A stretch of 48,810 bases of DNA, from NCBI GenBank assembly GCA_020052645.1, contig JAGVOQ010000030.1, positions 1 through 48,810 of the forward strand, in the 5' to 3' direction. Origin of the DNA: Candidatus Omnitrophota bacterium. GTDB taxonomy: Bacteria; Omnitrophota; Gorgyraeia; Velamenicoccales; Velamenicoccaceae. Below the pieces are notes generated by a model. The model ran no database searches. It was not told the origin of the DNA and saw only the letters and a program-made list of their open reading frames with translations. The position numbers and the translations under genes were made by a program. Shown here piece by piece: positions 16,802 through 25,557 of the stretch (the first letter of the stretch is position 1; each line of letters starts with the position of its first letter).

Positions 16802-17164
16802 ATGAAAACCGAAACTTTTGTCCCGGCAACAAACCAGGTCGTAAAGTCCGACAGCAGGATATTTTTTCGCAATCAGCTTTATGATGTTAAAGCTCGGGTC
16901 AAGAATGTTAATACCGGCGATAGGTTTGCGGCTTTATTAAAAGATATCAGCGGCTCAGGGATGGGATTGGCGACTTCAGAAAAATTTTCACGAGGGACTA
17001 TTTTTGAGATATCTTTGGAAATTCCTGATGGGTTCGGCCCATTAAAGCTTTTGGGCAGAGTCGTCTGGTCTCAAGAACTGGATTTTTTTGGCGTCAGGAC
17101 AGGTGTTGTGATTCTGAATCCGCGGTTCATGTCCGTTTCGAGAATTTTAAAACTCTTTTTTTGA
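16802..17164 (+). CDS. PilZ-domain protein
   Basis: A 120-aa protein consisting of little more than one PilZ domain. The c-di-GMP-binding signature is present: RIFFR (an RxxxR) near residues 20-24 and DISGSGMGL (a D/NxSxxG) near residue 45. It should therefore be able to bind the second messenger. Start at 16802 is decided by aaggaggg at 16787-16794. It lies between mraZ and rsmH, which are normally adjacent. This position suggests that cell-wall or division gene products, or their assembly, are tied to c-di-GMP, but that is inference. Confidence 0.82.
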   Translation: MKTETFVPATNQVVKSDSRIFFRNQLYDVKARVKNVNTGDRFAALLKDISGSGMGLATSEKFSRGTIFEISLEIPDGFGPLKLLGRVVWSQELDFFGVRTGVVILNPRFMSVSRILKLFF

Positions 17165-17190
17165 TTGATATTGTCTTAGAGCCACGGAGG

Positions 17191-17210
17191 GGTTATAAAA
17201 AATTATAACC
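17191..17210. repeat. Short hairpin before rsmH
   Basis: ggttata (17191-17197) pairs with tataacc (17204-17210) around aaaaat, in the 105-base spacer between the PilZ gene and rsmH. No T run follows. Confidence 0.4.
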
Positions 17211-17269
17211 GGTGCGCTAAAGCTCAACAGGCATTGCCTCTTTTAGAAGAGAGGGAAAGGTTGCTTTTT

Positions 17270-18166
17270 ATGTCAGAGGTCAGGCATACGCCCGTTATGC
17301 TCGAGGAAACACTCGCGTATTTAAACTTAAAGAATGGGATGACCGTTGTTGATTGTACGTTGGGATTAGGGGGGCACGCGTTAAATATCTGCGAAAAAAT
17401 AGCTCCTCGCGGCAGGCTGATTGGCATTGATAAAGACGAAGAATCTCTCGCTGTTGCTAAAAAAAAATTAAAAAATTTTTCAAAGAATTGCGTTTTTGTG
17501 CATGATGATTTTCGTAATTTCGATAAGGTTTTAGACCAGTCGAATGCAAACGGAGCGGACGCGGTGTTGTTTGATCTGGGCGTTTCTTCATTTCAATTGG
17601 ATAATCCGGCTCGTGGTTTTAGCATTAAAAATGAAGGTCCTTTGGATATGCGCATGGATCGAAAGAGTTTTATTTCTGCCTATGATCTTTTGAATAATTT
17701 GACAGAAGAAGAGCTGTCTTCTATACTCTGGCGTTTTGGCCAGGAGAGATTTTCGCATCGCCTGGCTCATAGTTTTGTCGAAGCACGGGATAAGGCTCCG
17801 TTGTCCTCAACTAAACAGTTAGCGGAATTGGTTATGCGCGCCATGCCACCTAAGGCGCGTTTCCAGAGGATCCATCCGGCCACTCGGACTTTTCAGGCTT
17901 TAAGAATTGCCGTGAACAGAGAACTGGATGCGCTTGAGGAAGCTTTAAGGAAAAGCGCTCTTTATTTGAATAAAGGCGGCAGAATTTGCGTGATCTCATT
18001 CCATTCGCTTGAAGATAAGATTGTAAAAGAAAATTTTAAAGAATTGTTTAAGACGCAGAGGTTCCGTTTGGTTTTTAAGAAAATTTTAAGACCTTCTGAA
18101 GAAGAAATTCAGAATAACGTGCGCAGTCGCAGCGCTAAGATGCGGGTTATTGAAAGGGTTAAATGA
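17270..18166 (+). CDS. rsmH: 16S rRNA (cytosine(1402)-N4)-methyltransferase
   Basis: RsmH (MraW) methylates N4 of C1402 in the 16S decoding centre. It shows HTPVMLEE at the N terminus, the SAM site VVDCTLGLGGHA, FDLGVSSFQLD, the RGFS-type block, THPATR-like IHPATRTFQALR and ISFHSLEDKIVK. The 298 aa begin at the ATG at 17270, preceded by gagggaaagg. The frame opens earlier at a TTG but without conservation. ATGA overlap with ftsL. Confidence 0.96.
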   Translation: MSEVRHTPVMLEETLAYLNLKNGMTVVDCTLGLGGHALNICEKIAPRGRLIGIDKDEESLAVAKKKLKNFSKNCVFVHDDFRNFDKVLDQSNANGADAVLFDLGVSSFQLDNPARGFSIKNEGPLDMRMDRKSFISAYDLLNNLTEEELSSILWRFGQERFSHRLAHSFVEARDKAPLSSTKQLAELVMRAMPPKARFQRIHPATRTFQALRIAVNRELDALEEALRKSALYLNKGGRICVISFHSLEDKIVKENFKELFKTQRFRLVFKKILRPSEEEIQNNVRSRSAKMRVIERVK

Positions 18167-18540
18167 GAACATCGCGGTGTATTCTTTATACGGCATTAGT
18201 AACGGGGTTTTGTCTCCTGTATGTTTTTTTGCAGACTGAAGTTGTTAAGCTCGGGTATAGGATCACGGCCGCTCAGAAGACCCTCGAGACATGCCTGGAC
18301 CGTAAAGAAGCCCTTGCCTTCACGCTTGCGACCCTTGAATCACCCTTAAGTCTTGATAAGAACCTTCTTAAAGATAAACCTTATGAAATCGCCAAAGATT
18401 ATCGTCTTGTGATGCTGACGACGGGTACTTCTTCAAAACAGGCGAAGAGCAGCGCAACGGCTAAAGATTCGTTGTTCAAGCGTCTGGCATGGCAAAACCT
18501 TTTTGCTTCGCGGCAGGCTGAAGCGCGAACGATCAAGTAA
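18163..18540 (+). CDS. ftsL: FtsL-like division protein
   Basis: A 125-aa bitopic protein with a short cytoplasmic end, a hydrophobic segment at about residues 7-24 and a helical, coiled-coil-like stretch after it. The sequence is weakly conserved, as FtsL always is. Assignment rests on topology, size and position between rsmH and ftsI. FtsL partners FtsB and FtsQ to activate FtsWI. The start overlaps the rsmH stop (ATGA). The tail beyond residue 90 is rich in A, K and S and looks unstructured. Confidence 0.8.
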   Translation: MRTSRCILYTALVTGFCLLYVFLQTEVVKLGYRITAAQKTLETCLDRKEALAFTLATLESPLSLDKNLLKDKPYEIAKDYRLVMLTTGTSSKQAKSSATAKDSLFKRLAWQNLFASRQAEARTIK

Positions 18541-18612
18541 AGAATTAAAATGTGCGTTTTTATACGTACTTCTATAATTTAAATAGATTTGTTTTCCATC
18601 TTTAACCTTTAA

Positions 18613-20286
18613 GTGCAACCAAAACTCAAATCTTTAAGGCTCTGGGTAGTCCTCATCTTTTTTATAGGACTACTGTCTTTTTTTTTAGGGGAACTTGTCT
18701 TTTTTCAGTTATTCCGCTCGACTTTTCTTTCCAAGCTAGCTGCTAAGCAACATACTTATTATATAGAACTTCAGCCTCAACGGGGGACCATCTATGACAG
18801 GATGATGCGTCCTTTGGCGGTCAATGTTCCTTCATTTTCTCTTTACGTCGTTCCAGGGCAGATAAAAAACAAGAAGGAGACAGCCGAAAAATTAGTAAAT
18901 CTTTTTGGCCTGAATAAAGATGTCGTTTTAGAAAAGCTATCTCGTAATAAACAGTTTGTTTGGCTGGTGCGAAAATGCGATTGGCAGACGATGAAAGATG
19001 TTAAGGCGTTGAAAATAGAAGGAGTTCATTTCTTAAAAGAAAGTAAGCGTTCTTATGCTAATTCTAAATTGGCCAGTCAATTAATAGGATTTGCAGGGCT
19101 TGATAATGTGGGACTGGATGGGTTGGAAATGAAGTTTAATAAATATTTAAAAGGAGAAAGCGGCTGGACATTCGTTTTGAGGGATGCTAAAAGACGCGAT
19201 GTGGCGCTTTCGGATATTCTGCAGCCTCCGGTTGACGGATATTCTCTTGTGCTTACGATCGATCAGGTGGTTCAGTATATCGCCGAGCGTGAGATCGATA
19301 AGATTTTTGAAAAATACCATGCAAAGGGCGCCATGATTGTTGTGCTGGATATTAAAACAGGAGAAATCCTGGCACTTGCAAATCGTCCAACTTATGATTT
19401 GAATGATCCTTCTCAGTATCCAACGGATTCCCGTCGTAACCGCGTGATCACTGATTTTTTTGAACCCGGTTCTGTTTTTAAGATTGTGACGGCTTCCGCG
19501 GCGTTGAATGAAGGTAAGGTCAGTTTAGAAGATAAGTTTTTTTGTGAGAACGGCCAATACCGGGTGGCGAATCATACGCTTCACGATGTTCATCCTTATG
19601 GATGGCTGACATTTAAAGACGTTATTGGAGAGTCGAGCAATATCGGTACGACTAAAGTTGCTCAGAGGATAGGTGCGTCGGATGTCTATAATTATGGCAA
19701 GGCATTCGGCTTTGGAGATTTGACGCATGTGGATATGTCAGGAGAAGTCACGGGAGTTTTTAAGCCTGTATCGGCCTGGTCTAAGACGTCTATTGGCGCT
19801 GTGCCCATAGGGCAAGAGGTGTGCGTGACGACCCTTCAATTGGCTTCGGCGATCGCCGCTATCGGTAACGGAGGGGTCTACATGAAGCCTTATGTGGTGC
19901 ACGCTATTGTGGATAGAAGAGGGGAAGTGATCAAGGTTTTTGAACCTCAAGTGGTCAGGCGTGTTATTTCTGAAGATACTTCAAAAAAAATGCGCGAAGT
20001 TTTAGCCAATGTTGTTGTCAATGGCACGGGAAAATTAGCTCAGTCGAAAATATTTGCGATGGCGGGCAAGACCGGCACAGGCCAAAAGGTTGAATCGAAT
20101 GGCACGTATTCTCATTCAAAATTCATGGCTTCATTTATTGGATTTGCCCCTGCGGAAAATCCTGAGATCGCTATTGCCGTGATTGTGGATGAACCGCATC
20201 CGTACTATTATGGGGGTGTTGTTTCAGCCCCTGCTTTTAAGGCTGTGGCCGAAGATGTACTTAAGTACAGACAGTTGTCGTCTTAA
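18613..20286 (+). CDS. ftsI: Division-specific peptidoglycan transpeptidase (class B PBP, FtsI/PBP3-like)
   Basis: Monofunctional transpeptidase cross-linking septal peptidoglycan with FtsW. After an N-terminal membrane anchor (residues 8-30) come the PBP dimerisation region (PQRGTIYDR, LAVN) and the transpeptidase domain. Active-site motifs are S287-V-F-K, S341-S-N343 and K486-T-G. There are no PASTA repeats, and 557 aa is a normal length. A TAA directly precedes the GTG at 18613 in frame. That GTG is thus the only possible start that keeps the anchor, although no clear ribosome binding site is seen. Confidence 0.93.
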   Translation: MQPKLKSLRLWVVLIFFIGLLSFFLGELVFFQLFRSTFLSKLAAKQHTYYIELQPQRGTIYDRMMRPLAVNVPSFSLYVVPGQIKNKKETAEKLVNLFGLNKDVVLEKLSRNKQFVWLVRKCDWQTMKDVKALKIEGVHFLKESKRSYANSKLASQLIGFAGLDNVGLDGLEMKFNKYLKGESGWTFVLRDAKRRDVALSDILQPPVDGYSLVLTIDQVVQYIAEREIDKIFEKYHAKGAMIVVLDIKTGEILALANRPTYDLNDPSQYPTDSRRNRVITDFFEPGSVFKIVTASAALNEGKVSLEDKFFCENGQYRVANHTLHDVHPYGWLTFKDVIGESSNIGTTKVAQRIGASDVYNYGKAFGFGDLTHVDMSGEVTGVFKPVSAWSKTSIGAVPIGQEVCVTTLQLASAIAAIGNGGVYMKPYVVHAIVDRRGEVIKVFEPQVVRRVISEDTSKKMREVLANVVVNGTGKLAQSKIFAMAGKTGTGQKVESNGTYSHSKFMASFIGFAPAENPEIAIAVIVDEPHPYYYGGVVSAPAFKAVAEDVLKYRQLSS

Positions 20287-20292
20287 AGAAAA

Positions 20293-21771
20293 ATGAATAT
20301 TAAACAGATTATCAAAGACGTTTCGGTTTTAAAAATGAACGGTTCGTTGGAGTGCCTTGATATCTCTGGCATTACCGATGACTCAAGAAATGTCCGCCAG
20401 GGTGTTCTTTTTGTCGCGGTGGAGGGAGTGCTTCAAGACGGACATCAATTTATTAAGGCTGCTGTCCAGGGAAAAGCTGCGGCTATTATTTTATCGGATG
20501 AAAAATTTTTGTCGTTCATTCCTTCTCAAGTCCCCGTCCTTTTGGTGAAAGACGCAAAAAACGCGTTAATAAAAATTACGGATGTTTTTTTTAAAATGCC
20601 CACTCAACATATTCATTGCGTAGGTGTCACGGGAACGAACGGGAAAACGACAGTCTCATTTTTAATCAGGGATATTCTTCTGATCGCTGGGATTAAATGC
20701 GGCTTAATTGGCACTATCGGTTATAAAGTAGATGACGCGATGCAACCGTTAAGAAATACAACGCCGGGAATCGTGGAATTAAGGCGCTTGATGAGAGAAA
20801 TGATCGATGTTGGTGATCGTTATGTGGCGATGGAGGTGTCGAGCCACGCATTGGATCAAGACAGGGTGGCCGGTATTGATTTTCGATCTGCGATATTCAC
20901 AAATTTGACTCAGGATCATCTAGATTATCATAAGACAATGGAGGCCTATTTTCTAGCCAAGCAGAAGCTTTTCCTTGAACATACAAATAAAGACAGCTCT
21001 ATGATCATCAATCAGGATGATCCCTATGGCTTAAGGCTTTTTAATTCTTTAAAAGGCTCTAAATTGAGCTACGGTTTTTCTAATAAGTCCGATGTGAGCG
21101 TTGAGCGTTTCGAGCTCAAGAAAGAGGGGAGCCAAGCCATTCTTAAGACACCTAATGGCATTCTAGAAATTAAGACGAAATTAGTTGGCCGGCATAATCT
21201 TTATAATATTTTGGCTTCTGTGGCGTTTGGTATCTCTCAAGGTATCAAGCTTGATGTTATCGCAAAAAGTATTGAGCAAACCGTTTTGATTCCAGGCCGC
21301 TTGGATAGGATCGATAGCCGTAAAGGTTTTATGGTTTTTATCGATTATGCGCATACGGATGATGCGTTAAAAAATGTTCTTGAATCTTTGCGCGTCCTTG
21401 CCCATAATGGCAGAATCATTACTGTTTTTGGTTGTGGTGGAGACAGGGACAAGGGCAAACGGCCGAAGATGGGGCGCGTGGCATCGTCTTTATCTGATGT
21501 CTGTATCATTACTTCTGATAATCCACGCAGCGAAGATCCCCAGGAAATCATTAAACAGATTGTTGCCGGAATCTCTTCGGCGAATTTTGAAATTGAGGCG
21601 GACCGGGCAACGGCCATTCATAAGGCCATGCTCATGGCCGAAAGAGAAGATATCGTTTTAATAGCGGGCAAGGGACACGAAACTACTCAGATTGTCAAAG
21701 ATAAGACGTTCTCATTTAGCGATAAGGCCGTTGTTTTAGAGGTTTTAGGCGAAATGGAGAATAATGTTTAG
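20293..21771 (+). CDS. murE: UDP-N-acetylmuramoyl-L-alanyl-D-glutamate--2,6-diaminopimelate ligase
   Basis: MurE adds the third amino acid to the peptidoglycan stem peptide in the cytoplasm. It has an N-terminal UDP-binding domain (ITDDSRNVRQG), the ATP loop GVTGTNGKTT, EVSSHAL, and a C-terminal domain with VFGCGGDRDKGKR. The DNPRSEDP motif, whose arginine contacts meso-diaminopimelate, predicts DAP-type peptidoglycan instead of lysine-type. The 492 aa are complete. murF begins eight bases before its end. Confidence 0.96.
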   Translation: MNIKQIIKDVSVLKMNGSLECLDISGITDDSRNVRQGVLFVAVEGVLQDGHQFIKAAVQGKAAAIILSDEKFLSFIPSQVPVLLVKDAKNALIKITDVFFKMPTQHIHCVGVTGTNGKTTVSFLIRDILLIAGIKCGLIGTIGYKVDDAMQPLRNTTPGIVELRRLMREMIDVGDRYVAMEVSSHALDQDRVAGIDFRSAIFTNLTQDHLDYHKTMEAYFLAKQKLFLEHTNKDSSMIINQDDPYGLRLFNSLKGSKLSYGFSNKSDVSVERFELKKEGSQAILKTPNGILEIKTKLVGRHNLYNILASVAFGISQGIKLDVIAKSIEQTVLIPGRLDRIDSRKGFMVFIDYAHTDDALKNVLESLRVLAHNGRIITVFGCGGDRDKGKRPKMGRVASSLSDVCIITSDNPRSEDPQEIIKQIVAGISSANFEIEADRATAIHKAMLMAEREDIVLIAGKGHETTQIVKDKTFSFSDKAVVLEVLGEMENNV

Positions 21772-23134
21772 CTGTAAAGATCTTATAAAAGTCACTGACG
21801 GGGTTTTAGCCGAAGGAACCAAACAAAGGCGGTGTTCAGGGATTTCTATCGATACGCGAACAATAGCTGAAGGCCAGGCTTTTGTCGCTTTGACGGGAAA
21901 TAACTTTGACGGACATGATTTTATTTCTAGGGCTATTGAGCTTGGAGCGACGGTGATTATTTATGCCGATGCCGGAAAAGTCCAGGCTTTTGAAAAAAAT
22001 GTTACGTATATAAAAGTTAAAAATACGATACAGGCCTTGGGGGCTATCGCGCGTTTTCATCGGCAAAAGTTCGATATTCCCGTCATCGCTGTTACGGGCA
22101 GCAGCGGAAAAACAACGACGAAAGAGATGATTTCATGGGTACTGTCGTCAAGATTTAATGTATTGAAGAATAAGGGAACGCAAAATAATCTGATTGGCGT
22201 CCCTTTAACGCTTTTGCAGATTCATTCCAAGCATGATATATGTGTGGTTGAAATGGGCACGAATCGCATGGGAGAAATTAAACAATTGACTCAGATCGCA
22301 TGTCCTAACATAGGGGTCATTACGAATATCGGGCCGTCCCACCTGGAATTTTTAAAAGACCTTAAAGGTGTTTATAAAGAGAAAGTTGAATTGCTGCGTA
22401 ATCTCAGTATTCCCGGCATCGCGTTTTTAAATAAAGCGGATGTGATTTTAGGGAAGCTTATCCGTATCCGCTCGAGGTCTTTTTTCTTTTTCGGTATTAA
22501 CAAAGAATGCGATTTGAGGGCAACGGAAATAACTTATAAAACCAACGGCATTTCTTTTCTTTTAAATGGTGTACATCCTTTTGAGATTCGTCATTGCGCT
22601 CTTCATTCGGTTGCGAATTCTTTAAGCGCCATTGGATGCGGTTTTTTATTCGGCTTAGACGCGAATGTCATTAAGGAGCAGATTGCTTCTTTTGATTCGC
22701 CCGATATGAGGCTTAAAGAAGTGCATCTTAAGAAATGTATTATTTTTGACGATACCTATAATTCGAATCCACAGTCTTTAAAACAGGCTATTGACGTTTT
22801 GTGTCGTCAGGAAACTAAAGGCCGCAGGATCTTGGTTATGGGGGATATGCTTGAATTAGGCGAAAAATCAGAGGAGTTCCACATTTATTTCGGACGTTAT
22901 GTTTCAAAAAAATCTGTCGATATCCTTGTGACGATGGGTAAGTATTCTAAAAGTACGGCTGAGAGCGCTAGGAACAGCGGCATGAATACAGCTACGGTTC
23001 ATCATTTTGACGATAGCCATGCGGTGTTGGAGTTTTTGCATGCCTCTATCAAGGATGGGGACGTGCTTTTGGTCAAAGGGTCACGCTCGATGCGTATGGA
23101 ACGAATTGTTTCTTTTTTAAAAGAGAGAGGCTAG
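21764..23134 (+). CDS. murF: UDP-N-acetylmuramoyl-tripeptide--D-alanyl-D-alanine ligase
   Basis: MurF ligates D-Ala-D-Ala (made by Ddl, encoded at 30773) to the UDP-MurNAc-tripeptide. Visible motifs are ISIDTRTI near the N terminus, AVTGSSGKTTTKEM for ATP, VVEMGTNRMGEI, ITNIGPSHLEF and DDTYNSNPQS. The length of 456 aa is normal. It overlaps murE by eight bases and is followed six bases later by mraY. Confidence 0.96.
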   Translation: MFSCKDLIKVTDGVLAEGTKQRRCSGISIDTRTIAEGQAFVALTGNNFDGHDFISRAIELGATVIIYADAGKVQAFEKNVTYIKVKNTIQALGAIARFHRQKFDIPVIAVTGSSGKTTTKEMISWVLSSRFNVLKNKGTQNNLIGVPLTLLQIHSKHDICVVEMGTNRMGEIKQLTQIACPNIGVITNIGPSHLEFLKDLKGVYKEKVELLRNLSIPGIAFLNKADVILGKLIRIRSRSFFFFGINKECDLRATEITYKTNGISFLLNGVHPFEIRHCALHSVANSLSAIGCGFLFGLDANVIKEQIASFDSPDMRLKEVHLKKCIIFDDTYNSNPQSLKQAIDVLCRQETKGRRILVMGDMLELGEKSEEFHIYFGRYVSKKSVDILVTMGKYSKSTAESARNSGMNTATVHHFDDSHAVLEFLHASIKDGDVLLVKGSRSMRMERIVSFLKERG

Positions 23135-23140
23135 AAAGAC

Positions 23141-24232
23141 ATGCTTTATTACTTTTTATACCCTTTGAGAGATTTGGTCGCGGGTTTCAATATATTTAAA
23201 TACATCACTTTTCGTTCTGCCATGGCGGCGATCACGACATTTTTTATTTGTATTATTTTCGGACAGAAGGTTATCAATAAGCTTGGGGCTCTTAAGATCC
23301 GCGAAAATGTCAGGCAGAAAGATGAGGTTCGAGAGCTTTATGATCTTCATCATCACAAGCAGGGAACGCCTACGATGGGTGGATTGATGATGGTCTTTGC
23401 GATTTTTCTGTCTACGGTCCTTTGGGCGGATTTAACTAATAGGTATGTTTTGTGGACTCTTTTGGCCTTTTTGTGGCTGGCCATTGTTGGTTTTGCCGAT
23501 GATTATATTAAGTTGAAATTCAAGCGTTCAAAAGGCTTGAGCGCGAAAGCTAAGATTCTCGGTCAGTTAACGCTGGGGATTATCGTCGGTGTTTTTGTTT
23601 ACCTGAATCCGCATACGTCAACAGTCCTGGATGTTCCTTTCTTGAAGAATCTTACTATAGATTTGGGTGTGTTTTATATTCTTTTTGTCATGCTGGTCAT
23701 TGTCGGGACTTCCAATGCGGTTAACCTGACTGACGGGCTTGATGGATTGGCGACAGGTTGCCTTTTGATGTCTATTGTATCATTCGGTATTTTGACCTAT
23801 TTGTCAGGTCATGTGAAATTCAGCCAATATCTTTTTATCCCCTATATTGAAGGTGTCGGTGAGTTGACGGTTTTCTGTGCGGCGATGATGGGGGCCTGTT
23901 TGGGTTTTCTGTGGTTTAACTGTTATCCGGCGGCAGTATTCATGGGGGATGTGGGATCGCTCTCGATGGGTGGGGCTATTGGCCTTATCGCTGTATTTAT
24001 CAAAAAAGAACTTCTCCTTGTCATTGTTGGGGGCATATTTGTCGTTGAGGCGCTTTCTGTTATTTTGCAGGTCGCGTCTTTTAAATTACGCAAGAAACGA
24101 ATTTTTAAAATGGCCCCGCTACATCACCATTTCCAAATGTTGGGCTGGCCGGAATCAAAAATTATCGTGCGATTTTGGATTATTGCGATCATCCTGGCGC
24201 TTTTTACGCTCACAACACTTAAATTACGATGA
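23141..24232 (+). CDS. mraY: Phospho-N-acetylmuramoyl-pentapeptide-transferase
   Basis: MraY transfers phospho-MurNAc-pentapeptide to undecaprenyl phosphate, forming lipid I at the inner face of the membrane. It is a polytopic protein of about ten membrane segments. Cytoplasmic loop signatures are present: HHHKQGTPTMGG, FADDYIKLK, NLTDGLDGLA, FMGDVGSLSMGG and APLHHHFQ. The length is 363 aa. Its stop overlaps the murD start (ATGA). Confidence 0.97.
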   Translation: MLYYFLYPLRDLVAGFNIFKYITFRSAMAAITTFFICIIFGQKVINKLGALKIRENVRQKDEVRELYDLHHHKQGTPTMGGLMMVFAIFLSTVLWADLTNRYVLWTLLAFLWLAIVGFADDYIKLKFKRSKGLSAKAKILGQLTLGIIVGVFVYLNPHTSTVLDVPFLKNLTIDLGVFYILFVMLVIVGTSNAVNLTDGLDGLATGCLLMSIVSFGILTYLSGHVKFSQYLFIPYIEGVGELTVFCAAMMGACLGFLWFNCYPAAVFMGDVGSLSMGGAIGLIAVFIKKELLLVIVGGIFVVEALSVILQVASFKLRKKRIFKMAPLHHHFQMLGWPESKIIVRFWIIAIILALFTLTTLKLR

Positions 24233-25485
24233 CATCCTATAAAAATAAAAAAGTTACCGTTGTGGGCTTGGCTCGAAGCGGCTTGGCGGCCGCGCGACTT
24301 TTGAAAACCCTTGGCGCTTCAGTCCGCGTTACTGAAAAAAATCAGTCACCTGTTTTATTTGAAACCGCCGAAGTTTTAAAAAAGGAAGGCATTCAAGTTG
24401 AAGTGGGGCAGCACCGCCGTTCTTTTATTGATGGTTGCGATCTCATTGTCATCAGTCCTGGGGTTCGCGATGACGCTGAACCCTGCCTTTGGGCAAAAGA
24501 ATACGGCATTGAGATTATCAGTGAAATCGAGTTGGCTGTATCTGTGTGTTCGGCGCCCATTATCGCCATTACTGGGACCAATGGCAAGACAACGACAACG
24601 ACCCTGATCGGCGAGATTGTAAAAGCTGCCGGAAGGAAATGTTTTGTTTTAGGAAATATAGGCCAACCCTTTTCTCAATACGTCTCTTTCATTAAGCCTG
24701 AAGATTTTGTTTCTCTCGAAGTCAGTTCTTTTCAGCTTGAGGCTATTAAGCAATTCCATCCTAAAGTTGCCGTTATTCTTAATTTGACCCCGGATCATTT
24801 GGACCGTTATAAGGACATGGATCAGTATCTAGAGGCAAAAAAAAGGATATTTATGAATCAGGATGAAAACGACTGGTTGATCTTAAATTATCAGGATGAA
24901 GCCTTGGTAAGAATTGCTCCTGAAGCCAGATCCCGGGTTCTTTTTTTTAACAGGAGTGGCGCAAGCGGTGATTTTAATCCCAATCAATTGGCGGTTTTGG
25001 CTGTTGCCCGGGCGCTTCAGATCGACCGCCAAGTCGTTCTCGATGTTTTTAAAAATTTTAAAGGTGTTGAACATCGGATGGAATTTGTGCGCGAGATTAA
25101 CGGCGTCGAGTTTGTGAATGATTCTAAGGCCACGAACATCGATTCGACGATTTGGGCGTTGACAAATATTAAAAAGCCGGCAATCTTGATCGCCGGGGGA
25201 AGAGATAAGGGCAGCGATTTTGCCTCCGTTGCTTCCTTGATAAAAGAAAAGATTAGGCATGTCGTCCTTGTGGGGGAGGCGGCCCAGCGCATTGAGCAGG
25301 CTTGGCATGGCATTGTGCCCATGACCGTTGTTCAAACATTTCCTGAAGCTGTTCGGCTGGCGGCTCAAAAGGCGTCTTGTGGTGAGATGGTTTTATTTTC
25401 ACCTATGTGCAAAAGCTTTGACATGTTCACCGATTATGAGCATCGCGGCCGAACGTTCAAAGAACTCGTGAATCAACTAAGTTAG
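24229..25485 (+). CDS. murD: UDP-N-acetylmuramoylalanine--D-glutamate ligase
   Basis: MurD adds D-glutamate to UDP-MurNAc-L-alanine. It has an N-terminal Rossmann-like domain (VVGLARSGLAAARLL), ISPGV, the ATP loop ITGTNGKTTTTTL, EVSSFQL, NLTPDHLDRY, ND-S-KATN and AGGRDKGSDF. The 418 aa are slightly short but all motifs are kept. It overlaps mraY by four bases. A 72-base AT-rich spacer separates it from ftsW. Confidence 0.96.
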   Translation: MTSYKNKKVTVVGLARSGLAAARLLKTLGASVRVTEKNQSPVLFETAEVLKKEGIQVEVGQHRRSFIDGCDLIVISPGVRDDAEPCLWAKEYGIEIISEIELAVSVCSAPIIAITGTNGKTTTTTLIGEIVKAAGRKCFVLGNIGQPFSQYVSFIKPEDFVSLEVSSFQLEAIKQFHPKVAVILNLTPDHLDRYKDMDQYLEAKKRIFMNQDENDWLILNYQDEALVRIAPEARSRVLFFNRSGASGDFNPNQLAVLAVARALQIDRQVVLDVFKNFKGVEHRMEFVREINGVEFVNDSKATNIDSTIWALTNIKKPAILIAGGRDKGSDFASVASLIKEKIRHVVLVGEAAQRIEQAWHGIVPMTVVQTFPEAVRLAAQKASCGEMVLFSPMCKSFDMFTDYEHRGRTFKELVNQLS

Positions 25486-25499
25486 TGCGTTGCGAGTCT

Positions 25500-25545
25500 A
25501 ACAATTGTTCATTGTTCATTTTTCATTGTTAATTTTATTGTTTTT
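25500..25545. repeat. TTCATTGTT short-word repeat
   Basis: Variations on ttgttcattgttcattt follow one another in the murD-ftsW spacer. This is the only real gap in the murE-murG run. Neither a ribosome binding site nor a convincing promoter is visible in it. Confidence 0.4.
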
Positions 25546-25557
25546 GATCTTAAAACT

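Noticed and set aside
24883-25368. A 161-codon antisense open frame opposite murD
   Set aside because: It is fully contained in murD and shows no family motif; no other gene in the window uses the minus strand.
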